A stretch of DNA of 64,000 bases from Dromiciops gliroides (taxonomy: Eukaryota > Chordata > Mammalia > Microbiotheria > Microbiotheriidae). The stretch covers positions 75,457,492 to 75,521,491 of the forward strand of contig NC_057867.1 of assembly GCF_019393635.1 (NCBI RefSeq), written 5' to 3'. The notes under the pieces were generated by a model. The model was not told the DNA's origin, did not search any database, and saw nothing but the letters and a program-made list of their open reading frames with translations. The translations under genes and the position numbers were made by a program. Of the stretch, positions 33,105 through 44,822 are shown one piece after another. The first letter of the stretch is position 1. The number at the start of each line of letters is the position of its first letter.

Positions 33105-33300
33105 TCTATGTGGAGAGGCAGCATGTATTTAATTACATGTTGGCCTTAGAATAAGTAAAACCTGAATCTAATTCTGCCTCTGCTACTTACTACCTGGGTG
33201 ACCTTGGGCAAGTAACTTCACTTCTCTGGAGCTCAGTTTCTTCAAATGTAAAAGGAGGGCATCGGACTAGATGGCTTGTAAGTTCCTTCTCGCTCTAACC
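33105..33300 (+). repeat. MIR-type SINE
   Basis: GGCAGCATGTATTTAATTAC, TGACCTTGGGCAAGTAACTTC, GGAGCTCAGTTTCTTC, GGACTAGATGGCTTGTAAGTTCC. Confidence 0.75.
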
Positions 33301-33869
33301 CAATGAGCCTCTGGGCCAAAAAAAATGCTCACTTTGATCTTTTGGAAGGCCTGTGATCTCCTCAATGGCAATAGTCTTCTCATCAAGGCAAATCCTTCCA
33401 CACTGATGATTTATGCTTCTTGATTTCAGTGACTCAACCAACTGAAGCTGTTTCCCTTTCAGCTGTGAGAAGCCCCTCTCTTGGGCTACCATAAGCCATC
33501 TTTCCAAATACACTATTTCATTTTTCTTTGTTAAGGTGACACCAGCAACCTAGCTGCCCCTGCTATGACTGATTATTCAAAGCTCTTCCAGAGTTAATTT
33601 CCCCATGAAAACACATAAGGTATTTGCCTGATGAACAAACACTACAACATATAAATCCATAAGGGAAAGTTTCACCTTAAAAAGGGGGGCAGTTGAGGAA
33701 GACCTTCCACCATGTACCCATTGAATTAATACCAATTTATAAGAAAGACACAGCCTATTTTGTCTCATCCTTTAATCTAGTCCAGGACACCTGGGACTTG
33801 CTGTTTGACCTATAACTGCTTTCTAAAAGATTTGCCCTTCAGCTGAGCTCTCCCATATATATTCTCTCC

Positions 33870-33980
33870 CCCAATTGAATATGAGCTCCTTGAGATCAGG
33901 TACTGTCTCACTTTTCTGTTTGTATGACCAATGTTAAGCAAAGTGCTTGACCAATACTAAGCTCTTAACAAGTGCTTTCT
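33870..33980 (+). repeat. L2 3'-end relic
   Basis: ATATGAGCTCCTTGAGATCAGG ... TTAAGCAAAGTGCTTGACC and CTCTTAACAAGTGC. Confidence 0.65.
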
Positions 33981-33984
33981 TATT

Positions 33985-34215
33985 CTATCTAGTGTTGTCT
34001 AGAGAGTTGGACTTGTAGCCAAGAAGAGATGGGTCTACATGCCATCTCAGACATTTACAAGCTGTATGACTATGGGCAAGTCACTTGACCTCTCAAGCCT
34101 TGGCTTCCCTAGCGGTAATATGCGACTGATAGCACCTACCTCCCAAGGTTATTGTGATGATCAAGTGAGATAAGGTATGTAAAGTGCTTTCCCAACCTTA
34201 AAACATCATACAACT
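33985..34215 (+). repeat. MIR-type SINE
   Basis: GAGAGTTGGACTTGTAGCC, GCTGTATGACTATGGGCAAGTC, CTACCTCCCAAGGTTATTGTG, AAGTGCTTTCCCAACCTTAAAAC. Confidence 0.78.
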
Positions 34216-35624
34216 ATGGTCTATGATTAATGTCCAAGGCTGATTAAGGTATATTCATGAAATGACAGGGAGTATCAGTAGCAGGTAGTTGAGAATACCC
34301 TGTGGGTTTAGCAGATCTGTATAATTACTTTGGCTAAGGAGAAGGTGAGTGGTAATACCTCAGAGAGAGTGACATGTTAGAGTAATCTTTAGTAAATTGG
34401 TGTGATACTGTACCCCTAAAGTTATCCAAAGCTACTTAGATATAAAAGAGGGGTGAATGATTATCAAGTAAGAGCATGGTTTGAGAGTAACCGAATTGGT
34501 CCCAAGGAGTGGCACCTTCTATCACTGTGGGATCATGTTACTTTAGATGGATTATTTATTTTACCTCCCTATGTTTCTCCTTGCTTACAAAATGAGATTG
34601 TTATCAGTTTGTTTCCCAGGATGGTTGTAGGAGATAAACAACAAACTTATGAAGCCCCAACCAAAAAAAAATGCTTGGGGAAAAAAATATAGCATGTCCC
34701 ATATCTACAGTGATTTTTGATGATGGAAGAAAAGACAGTGAAAGTAAGGGAGAAGCATGAGAGAGCTCCAATTCTCCAGTCTGCCTTTGATTTCAACAGA
34801 TATTTCAGAATTGACATACTTCTCTTGCTACTTAGTGTGTTTCTGTGTTCCCATCCTGTACCACCACCATTCAAATGGAAATTTGCTAACAAGCAAGGAA
34901 ATGGCAAGAAGGTCGTTAATGGGGGAAAGTGAATGATTAGCAAGGGGCATGGTTAATTTGTAAATTGGCTAATATCCCTGTATAATTGAGAAAATAAAGA
35001 ATTGTGTGGACTCCACGAGGCTATATTCCATATACAATCAGTTTTATTCTGATAATACCTGAATAAAAATCATAGCCTTTCACCTTTGGATTTGTATAAT
35101 TCCAATTAGATTGTATGCAAGATCATTCTGATTTTATTGAACACAAATTTCCAACATACTATCACCTTTTTGGCTAACTTATGTCAATTCTAATATCATT
35201 GTTTAATTTTCTTTGAAAAATGTTTATTTTTTATTTATCCCAGAGTAGATAGCAATAAGAAATGCAACATTTTACATTATATCTATCCAATTATGGCAGA
35301 TGGAGCAAAATACCAGTAGGCAGAGGGAAGGAAACTGTTCTTAGGTAATAGGGAGGATAGCAGTCCACATTTTCCAAACACATAGTTGCAGGCAGGGCAG
35401 TATGGTAACCAGGGGTATAATTCAGATTCCCAAATTTCCCTGATTTGCCACATGGTCAGTGGTTGGAGGTGAAAGGGAAGGCAGTCAGACTTGGGGGAGA
35501 ATGGGAAGATTCACTCTAGATTTATCATGATGAGGATCTTGAAATGGGATCCATCCTGGTATAGATTTTGATGGAGTTCATGCTTGGGTTCCAAATAGTT
35601 GACATGAATGCCCTTAGTCAACAA
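34216..35624. other. Gene-free interval
   Basis: ORFs at 34453-34692 and 34647-34943 overlap on opposite strands with no motif. No exon supported. Confidence 0.4.
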
Positions 35625-35850
35625 CCATTTACTTCATGTCTCCTATGTGCCAGGCAAATATGACAAGTGATAGAAATGTAAAGAAAGGAAAAAAGCATGG
35701 TCCCTGCTCTCAAAAAATTTGCATTCTAATTGAGGATATATCATGGAAACAATTATGTACATATAACATATATAAAGTGTCAATGGAAGGTAATCTAGGA
35801 GGGAAGTCACTAGTAGTGGATGGGATGGAGAAGGTAGGAGAGAAGTGGAT
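35625..35850 (+). repeat. Old dispersed repeat (length-table type)
   Basis: ATGTCTCCTATGTGCCAGGC, GTCCCTGCTCTCAAAAAATTTGCATTC, AATTATGTACATATAACATATATAAAG. The same wording recurs near 36215, 44830, 45800 and 53135, so it is a family. I do not name it. Confidence 0.55.
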
Positions 35851-35921
35851 TAAGTGTGTAAGTAGTGGGTTTTGCCTTGACAAAGAATAGCATCACCTCT
35901 TCATGTGAGATAGGACTGAGG

Positions 35922-36064
35922 GGGGCAGCTAGGTGGCGCAGTGGATAAAGCACCAGCCCTGGATTCAGGAGTAACTGAGTTCAAATCCAGCCTAAGACAC
36001 TTGACACTTACTAGCTGTGTGACCCTGGGCAAGTCACTTAACCCTTATTGCCCTGCAAAAAAAA
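35922..36064 (+). repeat. Young marsupial SINE
   Basis: GGGGCAGCTAGGTGGCGCAG to CTTATTGCCCTGC plus A tail. GATAGGACTGA occurs just before it and again about 25 bases after its tail (36094), an unusual spacing for a TSD. Confidence 0.9.
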
Positions 36065-36204
36065 GGTGGGGGAGAGGATCTGAATTTCCCCATGAGATAG
36101 GACTGAAGGAGGAGATAAGGGGGAAAGACATCTGAGGAAATGAGGAAGACATCAGTGAGGAAAAGGAAGAAAGGTGCTCTCAGAAAATGACTTCCTTTTT
36201 TCAG

Positions 36205-36382
36205 TGAAATATGTCAAATCAAAAAGCATTTATTAAGTGCCAGGCAGTATACTAAGCACCAAGGATACAAATAAATGCAACTTGCCCCTCCCCACAAAAA
36301 ACCCCCACAAAACCCAAGTAACAAAACCACCAAACAGCCCTTTCTCTCAAGGAGGCCACAGTCTAGTGTGGAAGAAAACATG
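36205..36382 (+). repeat. Old dispersed repeat, left half
   Basis: AAGCATTTATTAAGTGCCAGGC, CCAAGGATACAAATAAATGC, CTCAAGGAGGCCACAGTC TAG. Interrupted by the LTR; the right half resumes at 37611. Confidence 0.65.
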
Positions 36383-36617
36383 CAAATGATAACTACAAAT
36401 TTACTAAGAACTGACTAATCCCCACACACTCCCCCTTCCCAGGCAAATGAATTTCCTGGGGCTAACGAATCTTTGTCAATTCTAGACTCTTGTTTGACTT
36501 ATGGACCTTCCCCACCTCCCCCCAAGCAAACTATCCCCTCTCAATGGTTCCCCACCTTACTTCCTGGACTTTATGTTATTATATAACAGGGTCCACCTAC
36601 ATTAAGTAGTTTCTATT

Positions 36618-37381
36618 TAGAGTTAAGTAGAGGGGCAGCTAGGTGGCACAGTGGATAAAACACCGGCCCTGGATTCAGGAGTACCTGAGTTCAAATCCGG
36701 CCTCAAACACTTGACACTTGCTAGCTGTGTGACCTTGGGCAAGTCACTTAATCCCCCCCCCATTGCCCCACACAAAACAAAACAAAACTGTGTAATTTAA
36801 AATTCTAAATGTGGGTCCTGGGGGGGATACTGACTAAAATTACTAATAAATGAGTTTAGGTTTTTTAAAGGTTTATTGAAAAAATAGTAAAAGAAAGAAA
36901 GATTGAGAACAGATTTCCTATAACCTGGCAAATCTAGCCTTCCTAATCTCCCCCTTCTGAAGTTCTCTGTCACCCGCTGATGTCTCGCAGCCAAAGGGGC
37001 AGAACTCTCTCCCCAGCGTGGGCTTCATGCTTCATGTTCCCCTCCCAGAGAGGGGAGGTTCTTCAAGCTGATTGGCTAGTGTCATTCAAATTCATTGGTT
37101 CACTGGACTCAAAGGTCTCAGTGTAAAGTTCAAAGTTTTTAGCTTCTGAGAACAATTACTTTCTTAAGTACCCTTAAGTACCAGCCAGATGTGCTTACAA
37201 TCCAGTTAACTGGAAGTAAGCCAGTAATCCAGTCAGCAGTCAGTCAGTCAGTCAGTCAGTTGCCTTATCCAATTCAATCAGTTTAAACCAATCACCAGGT
37301 TGGCCCCTGAGTATCTGCTAAATCTCATCTATCACATTCCATTATCTTAACACAAAACAAAACAAAAATAGAGTTAAGTAG
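36618..37381 (+). repeat. SINE inside the LTR, tail split by a second LTR
   Basis: SINE body from 36632. The 13-bp duplication TAGAGTTAAGTAG lies at 36618-36630 and 37369-37381, far apart because a second LTR entered the A-rich tail. The tail's CAAAA units are found on both sides of that LTR. Confidence 0.9.
36789..37352 (-). mobile_element. Solo LTR (family C) in the SINE tail
   Basis: 564 bp; minus strand TGTTAAGATAATGG to AATTACACA. On that strand CCAAT motifs (AACCAATG, AGCCAATC) precede CAATAAACC, a plausible poly(A) signal, near 36865. Flanking CAAAAC at 36783-36788 and 37353-37358 fits a target duplication, though the site is itself repetitive. A short CAGT/GACT run lies at 37236-37260. 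Confidence 0.85.
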
Positions 37382-37610
37382 CATCTTTACTTATCTCAGG
37401 AGCAGTTTTATGGTTTCTTTTGTTAAAGGTTCATTTACATTAAGTTCACTTTTGTTCTGTTACCCCTTAAAAACCCTGTCCTCTGTTCCCATCTTTGGGT
37501 ATTCCTAGCTTCTTGCTTTGTGATACCAGGAGCTATAGTTCCTCTGCCCCATTGAAGACCTTATTTTTCTTCTATATTGATTGTTTCCTTAATTTCCAGG
37601 TTAACACAAA

Positions 37611-37860
37611 CCACTATGTACAAATAAGATATATACAGGATAAATTGGAGAATATCACAGAGAGAAAGCACTAAGATTAAAGAGGACTGGGAAAAACTTC
37701 TTTTAGAAGATGAAGAATTGCCTGAGACTAGATGGTAGCCTTTAGGTATAGGTGGAGTGTCCTGTGTGAAGAACAACAAAGAGGTCCTTAGCTGGGAGGA
37801 TGGGAAGAGCAGAGTGTTATGGGAGGATTAGGGAGAGACAAAATGATTTGGAATATTCAC
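37611..37860 (+). repeat. Old dispersed repeat, right half
   Basis: CCACTATGTACAAATAAGATATATACAGG, AATATCACAGAGAGAAAGCAC, TTAAAGAGGACTGGG: continuation of the repeat interrupted at 36382. Confidence 0.65.
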
Positions 37861-38231
37861 TGAAATGAGTGGGATGTCAGATCAATTAAGCAGGTTTAAT
37901 AGGATTGCTTTGCCGCAGAGAGAGCCCAGTTGAGATCACATAACAAAATTTTTAGTGGACTCAATTAGCATGTTTCCTGATTTCCTCCATCTCCATTCAT
38001 CAACACAGGAATAGGAGGAAGAGGTTAGGAGTAATCCAAAGGCTGGAGTTTGGTAAAGTCTGATCAGCAAATGGACTAGTGGAGAAGGGAATTAAGGATA
38101 AAGAATAGTATAGTGTGGAACAGATTTAACATAGGGTTGAGACAAGGAAGGGAGGAGAGTGAAGCCAATGCAGGGGCAATAGCTTTTAAAAGAACTAAGT
38201 GGTAGAGCCATTGGAAGCCACAATGTATACA

Positions 38232-38640
38232 AAGATGTGAGGAAATGGGTTTTTTTTTGGTCTCCTCAGTATGAATCAATTTAAAAGGTAATTAAGAACT
38301 GTCTGGGAGAGTGTATCCCCAGGTGAGGATTAGCGTATTCAGATTGAGAGATTTCTGGGAGAGTCTTAGAGAGATTTTTCCCCATGGGAAAAGTCATTCA
38401 GAGGGGTGGGAATGTCCCTTAGCCAGTTCTGGGGTGAAGTTTGTAACCCTTGAAAAAGGGAGGGGCCATTTGGCATTAGGGATGAGAGGAGATAAAAACC
38501 GGCCTGGGAGCCTCCATTTTTGGTCACCCACCAGCTGGACAAGTGGTGGCCCATTCTCATGAGAATGACAATAAATGAGCCTTTGACACATCTCCAACAC
38601 TGAGTTCCAGAAGTTATTGGAGTGATATTCCTCACAAAGA
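38232..38640 (+). mobile_element. Solo LTR (family D) with 9-bp inverted ends
   Basis: 401 bp, TGTGAGGAA (38236-38244) to TTCCTCACA (38628-38636), perfectly inverted, with 4-bp flanks AAGA at 38232-38235 and 38637-38640. A TATA-like GATAAAAACC near 38490 and CAATAAATG near 38570 lie in LTR order. ORFs within it on both strands are not genes. Confidence 0.9.
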
Positions 38641-38919
38641 TCAGGTTTAGTTGGAGAAAGGAAAAGATTTAAGATGAAAGCAAGATTGTTAATTAAAGAA
38701 CACGTATTCTAGAGAGCACAGTGGAAGGGGCAGGTAAATCTCCAGTGGGGCATTGGTATTGGTATTGGATAGGTATAGGAGTTAAGGTCAGTGGGTATAA
38801 AGGTAGTAGACCTACGGGAATGGCTTTTGAACAATGACAGCTGGGAGCTCTAAGAAGGGATCTACAGCCTTCCCCCCACAGCCAAAAGACAAAAAGGTCT
38901 AAGAACACTGAATCTAGTC

Positions 38920-39050
38920 CAGTTTCCTCATTTTACAAAAATCAAGAGCCAGAGAAATTAAATTATTTCCTTGTGATCACCCACATAGGTGTCAGAGAAG
39001 GGACTTGAATTCAAGTAGTTCTGACTCTAAATCTAACATTCTTTCCATCC
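38920..39050 (-). repeat. MIR-type relic
   Basis: TTTCCTCATTTTACAAAAATC, GAAATTAAATTATTTCC, GGACTTGAATTCAAG: reverse MIR. Confidence 0.6.
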
Positions 39051-39054
39051 AAAG

Positions 39055-39230
39055 AAGAAATGAGGATAGTGGATAGATCACTAGATGTGGAATCAGGAGG
39101 ACATGGGATCAAACCTCATCTCAGATATTTAGTAGACATGTGAACATGGGCAAAGTATGCTTTGGTTTCCTTATCTTCAATGGGAGAGCCTCCATGGTCC
39201 TTTCTAGCTCTCAGTCTGTAAAATCCTGAA
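39055..39230 (+). repeat. MIR-type SINE
   Basis: GGATAGTGGATAGATCAC, GGAATCAGGAGGACATGG, TTTGGTTTCCTTATCTTC, GTCCTTTCTAGCTCTCAGTC. Confidence 0.72.
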
Positions 39231-42200
39231 AAATGGGGAAGAGCTGCCTACTCAAATGTTTGTTTGATGGATGAGGGGAAAATGGCAGCCAATATATGTC
39301 AAAATGAATGTGTAAAATACTAAAGAGCTATGACCTTATATCAGATGAGTTCTAAATTTTAGGGGAAAGATTTCTATAATTCAAGCAAAGATGAAATCAA
39401 TCACTTAAAAAATCAGTTATCTTCAAAAACTATTCATCTCAAAGAATGAAAAAAAAACATTTAAAAAAATTTCAAGTGCATGTCTCGTTAAAAACAAACA
39501 AACAAACAAACAAACAATGCTCCTTTGGTTTGTCATAGTTTGTAGAGTTTCTGTTATCATCTTTGCCTGAATAATATGTTGATAGCTCCATAGGAGAGTC
39601 CATTCTAGTATGTAATTTATTATGCATCTTCTCATCAGCTGTTATATTGGCTAAAGATAATATTCCATTTTTTCCAGCCATCAGCCTGGATTCATTCTTT
39701 CATTGTTCCCAGTTCTAATCAGAGGTAATGAAATCCACCTTTGTTTAGCAGCACAAGTTAAGGTATCCCATGAACATTGCATTTGGAAAAAGCCACAGTT
39801 ACTACTATTTTTTTTATGGAATTGTTCTTTCCTAAAATTCATGTGGATTTTTAATACCCAAGTAATAGATTTCATTAATTCCCAGGGCCTAGGACTAGAG
39901 CCCAAGTTTGATTAGAAGGTCCTTTTCATCCACTGATCATGTTGCATACGTGAGGAGTCTCTTTTATGATAGTGCTTTGAGTATTCAGTGACCTACTTCA
40001 TCAGAAAGAGATTTTTTTTTTCAAAATGGAAGACCTCCATTTTCAGAGCTACAAAGTAAATGACTTTACCCTATGATGTCTGGCAAGTTCCCACCTGGTA
40101 GAGTGTTTGGCTCTGGAAGGCCTCCTCCATCCTCAGGTGACATCTGGGAACTGGAGCCAGCCACTGATATGTTGCCCACAGAGATCTGAAAATAGCTGTT
40201 GCCATATTTTGGTAGTTCCTGATGCTTGGCATAGGTTATTGCAATGAACTCTCCCTCAGGCTCCTCTTGGATACAAGCTGAAACATCAGCAGGTGTGCAG
40301 TAGATCTGGCTTGCCTTGCCATGATAAGACTATGTTGTGTCTATGCACTCTCTCCACTGGCCATAATTGTCAAGGTTCATTTCAACCAGTCAGGTGTTTT
40401 ATGACCACTTTTCTTCCTTTGGAGATTTACCTCACTGAGAATTGGAGTTCTGATAAGTACATACACTTATTGAGTTCTGATCAGGCGATGGCATGGATCA
40501 GTCTTGGTTATGTCACGAGAATATCCATATCATTCATCTAAATGTTTGGTTTCCAGGATACTAAACAAGTGCTTTCAAAGACCTAAATGTTTGGCAGTGT
40601 GTCTACACAGCTGTCGACTTGAAATTGAGTGGATGTGTGAAGCAGGCACCTTTTCCCTGATCTATGTTATTCTTTTGTCCTAGGTTCTCATTGCCCGCTT
40701 GCTCTCCCAGCAAGGCTTACCTTTTTTGGAAGGCCATGGTGGTCAGGAAATACTGTGAATGTACATCACAGGTGTTTTGTTTGCATAAAGGACCCTCCTA
40801 AGGGAGATGGTTCACCCTAATCACAAACAAGATGAGTGGTAAAAATCAGAGGCCCCACTTCTTCTGTAAAATGGCTCTAAAAGGAAGGGCATGCCTTATG
40901 GAGCTCTGCTGAGTGGCACAGCAATGTAGTGGGATCTAATCTCAGAGTGCCAGCTGAATTGTCTCTAAGAGGGAATTCTGCAGCTGTCACAAAAATCTAT
41001 AATTACCTGGCATTCTCCTTTTGAAAGGAGAAGTATGAAAACATGAACACCAAATATGATAAAAAGTGGCTGAGCCATTTTTTAAGAACAGAAGGATTTC
41101 TTCCTACATAGCCGTGGAAGTCATGCCAATTGTGTACCTTTGGACAAACTCTAGCAAATCTTTGTCTGTTCTTTCAAGTGTATTCAGATCAAATCTATCT
41201 GTACCCTCATCAGCTTAACCAAGTAAATGAATTAATAATCATGCAAGAATCACAAACTCTAATAGACTCTATCCATAATGCCAGAGTGTAGAAGTATTTA
41301 AAATTTAATAAACTCCACTGACCCTCTCTCATTTTTGCTGCTATAAATATTTTAATATTAATAAGGAAATCATATATAATGTTATTTGCCATGTAGCTAT
41401 AGATGATAGGGATTAATGCACTACTGGCATATTCTCACAAGAGTTTTCTTTAGCCTCTTACCCAATTAATAATCATGCTAATTTATAAATATACTTTATT
41501 CCATTCTATTATTTGGTTGGTAATCATTCATTGAAGTAATATTTGTATTACGATCGCCTCTCTCTAACCTTCCTCTAGAACACCATCATTAAAAAAGTTT
41601 AAAAAGTAAGATTTCTTTGGTTAATTAGTTACTTTCCACTCTGTACAACATCGGACTGATCCCAATGTCCAAAGCAAAGTCCTTTTTTTAATTGACTGTA
41701 AAGCCACATCCCTTTTCTTAAAATTAATAGTCTAGCTTCTTCTTATGCATCGAGCCACTAGATGAAAACACTTGGTGATGAAGGAGATAGAAATGTCATG
41801 TCACAGTTTGTTGGTCCTGGGTTTCTTTCAGGATCCTGTCTAGTACTTCATTACGAAAGGACCTTTTATTCAAGGCAGAAGAAGTTCAGTGGAGAACTAA
41901 TGAGCTCCAGGCTCTGACTCCTGCTTTTTGTGACCCAAGTTCACGTAAACTTTTGTACCCCTGTAGCTCCAGCCTTGGGAGGCGGCTTTGAACATGATGC
42001 TGGTGTCAGAGGCTGGATCCTCACCTAGCCAAGGAAATTGACAACAATTGTACTAATTATGCCTGGGATTGAATCCCATCCCATGACTCCCAAGTAGAAA
42101 AAAAATGCTCTAAACTTTACCGTTCATTAAGATTCATGGATACATGCTAACAGCACAAAGGGGTTTGTAATGAGGCCCCATCTGTCTGGGAAATCTACCC

Positions 42201-42254
42201 CTATCTCTTATGATCATCAACCATCACTCAATGTAAACTTGGTCAACCTTTATC
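39231..42254. other. Gene-free interval, 3 kb
   Basis: Few repeats and no supported exon. (AAAC)6 lies at 39491-39516. Because it is repeat-poor, it would be the first place to look for conserved noncoding sequence. Confidence 0.4.
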
Positions 42255-42430
42255 AGGGTGCTGGGGAAGTCAAAGATTCAAGAGATGGAGGGGACCTTAG
42301 GCCACATCTTTCATTTTATAGAGAAGGAATCTGAGGCCTAGAGAGCTAAAGTGACTAAGTCACACAGCAAATTTGTGACTGAGCAAGGGCTAGGACCCAG
42401 GTCTGTAGACTCCCAGCCTAAGCTTCTTCC
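42255..42430 (-). repeat. MIR-type SINE
   Basis: TCATTTTATAGAGAAGGAATCTGAGGCC, AAGTCACACAGC, GGACCCAGGTCTGTAGACTCC. Confidence 0.72.
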
Positions 42431-43364
42431 TAAGTTCACCATGTGTTTCCATAAAGAAAAAAATCAAACCAAACCAAACCCAACAAGGCCTAAAATTAAT
42501 GACTGATTCACTTCATAAATGGAATCCCTGGAAATTATGTTTCTTCTTTGTAAGTAAAGGCTGATGAGGCTGAGAAGCTGGAAGGATTTTCTAGATCCCT
42601 TACTCAGATACCTTTGTTTTCTGACTACCAAGTCAGGGCCTCTGACTCCAAATGTATTGCTTTTTCCAGTGCTGATTTGCAGTGATTTCTCACGTTTTCC
42701 TTGGTCTTGTATTGAAAAGGAGATTGGAAGTTTCTTGATAAAAGGGACTGTGTCTTAAGCCTATGTTTTATAATCCCTGATCATGAGCCCCATTCAGAGC
42801 AGCACCCCCCCACCCCCTGCCAAGTACCTTCGCAGTTAGTTAGCTATCATTGACTTGAACTGAATAGGAAAGGAAGAAGCATAAGGAGGTAAACTCCCTT
42901 CAGCTGCCACATTTACCACAGGTGGTTTTATACCCTGATGCATTGCAACTTTGAAAAGAGAAAAAAATGCAAAAAGATGAGCACAAGTTGAGATCTTTCA
43001 AGAGTTATTTCAGAGTTGATCATCAAGATACATATTACCTTTCTGGCTGGAAAGATGCACTGGGGAGGTGGCAATGTACAATGTGCGTTTTAAGTTACAG
43101 CATGCCTAACCTAGGAGAGGCCCCACTAATACCTAACAGAGAATCTCTTAGACAGTATCCCTACTGAAGGGTCATCCAGATTTTGCTAGAAGATCTCCAG
43201 TGGGGAGAAATATACTATTTCCCAGGGCACTTTGTATCACTTGTAGATGGTTCTGGTTTTTTTTTTAGACACCCCCCCCCCTGGCCAAATCAACCCTAAA
43301 TCTGCCTCTTTGAAATTTTTGCCCCTGTCCCTGGTTTGGCCCTACAGGCCCAAGGTCATAGCCA
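42431..43364. other. Gene-free interval
   Basis: No gene recognised. An L2-like end is suspected near 42715-42800. Confidence 0.4.
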
Positions 43365-43495
43365 AGATTGTAGATCTGGAGCTAGAAGGGACCACAGAGA
43401 CTATCTACTCTTACTTACCCTTTCATTTCACAGATAAGGAAACTGAAGCAGAGCTAAAGTGACTTTCCCAAGGTCAGATAGGTGGATAAGGAGGC
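43365..43495 (-). repeat. MIR-type SINE
   Basis: TTGTAGATCTGGAGCTAGAAGG, TTCACAGATAAGGAAACTGAAGC, AAGTGACTTTCCCAAGGTC. Confidence 0.75.
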
Positions 43496-44520
43496 ATTAT
43501 GGTATTTTCTCAGCATTCTTCAAACGTTTGTTTTTTGACCATCACTTATTTCTTGCCTTTGCTGGTTACTTGCTTTTCCTCTTTAACAATGCACCATTCC
43601 AGGTTGTTCCTTGATGTAATCACTATATTCATAAATGCTAATGTAGCACTAATATAGACATTTAACACATATGGCCTGCATTGGTTTAGACAGTCATTCA
43701 TCATGAACTAATTAAAACTGTCTTTTTTCTTGTTTAATTATCGGTCTCTGATGATATTAGATGAAGACAATGTATTTTTCCCCAAAAAATGACAACCACA
43801 TACTGTCTAGCAGCAGTGATAGCTGTCATACAGTTGGTGGTTTCAATTTTCTTTCAAAATTATGCTGGAGGAAGCACTTCTGAAATGCCTTGAGAAAAAT
43901 AAAATACAAAAAAAAATAACAAAACACCCTCAACCCAAGGAACATCTGCTGATATTGATTCTGTGAATCTGAAACTTTATGGAACCATAGAAAAGATGTA
44001 TTTGACAAGCAATTTTTGGACCATTTTCAGACTTTAGGCAAACAACATCTGTTAATATTGATTTGGGGGGGGGGTGTTCTGAAACTTTCCAAAGAATCAC
44101 AATTAGCAGGTGATTGAGAAGTGAGTTGTGTTTCCATAGATATTAAAAAATCAAACAGCAACAGTATTCTGTAGAGTATCCTTTTAGCTATAAAACTTGC
44201 CTAAAAATGGCCCTAAATGGGGACCAAAAGGGGAAATCTACACAACTTTAGCTGTGAATTTTTTGGAGGGGGGTAGACACTATGGAAAGTGTTTTGTAAT
44301 AAAGTAATAGCAGCTTAAGCATCAGGATCTTAATCAAATGATCTTTACTACAAATGTAGATAGAAATACTGGCATGATTCTTTAATGAAAGTTGTGGTTT
44401 TCAGGCAAATTAATTGGCTTTCATTTGTAATCTCCTTTAAATTAATATATTAATAATAGCTCTTCTTTATAGAGTACATGCATTATTTTACTTCATCCTT
44501 CACCCTGTGAAGTAAGTACT
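43496..44520. other. Gene-free interval
   Basis: AT-rich, no named repeat. A G10 run is at about 44066-44075. Confidence 0.4.
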
Positions 44521-44630
44521 ATTATTAGTGCCATCTGACCAGTAAGAAAACTGAGTCTCTGCAACATTCAAACCCAGACCCTCCTAACTCTAAGTCCAGT
44601 GTTCTCTTCTCCACCCACCCCTGAAAAACA
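44521..44630 (-). repeat. MIR fragment
   Basis: ATTATTAGTGCCATCTGACCAG, GAAAACTGAGTC, CAAACCCAGACCCTCC, AAGTCCAGTGTTCTC. Confidence 0.6.
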
Positions 44631-44750
44631 AAAAAACCTGTGCCAGGGATCTCTAAGCTTTTTTTACACAATCCATAAGTACTTTTTAAATTATAAAAGT
44701 ATTTTATTATTTTCTCCATAAGTACTTTTTTAAAAAATCTCTTTCTTTTT

Positions 44751-44754
<4 letters not shown>

Positions 44755-44800
<46 letters not shown>
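44755..44800. repeat. (AC)n microsatellite
   Basis: About 23 AC units. Just upstream, AATTATAAAAGTATTTTATTATTTTC (44691-44716) is a stub of an L1 3' end. Confidence 0.95.
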
Positions 44801-44802
<2 letters not shown>

Positions 44803-44822
44803 CTGCAAATTATATGAGGAAA

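Larger units (their letters stand above)
36383..37610 (+). mobile_element. LTR (family A) carrying a nested SINE and LTR
   Basis: Outer LTR 36387-37606, TGATAACTACAAATTTACT to CCAGGTTAACA, with 4-bp flanks CAAA at 36383-36386 and 37607-37610. Its own sequence is split between 36630 and 37369 by a younger SINE. It matches the 27.5-kb copy on both sides. It sits inside an older repeat that continues on each side. Confidence 0.88.

Noticed and set aside
26263..38636. A complete endogenous retrovirus
   Set aside because: LTRs are present, but no gag, pol or env sequence or paired same-orientation LTRs enclosing an interior were seen; all look like solo LTRs.
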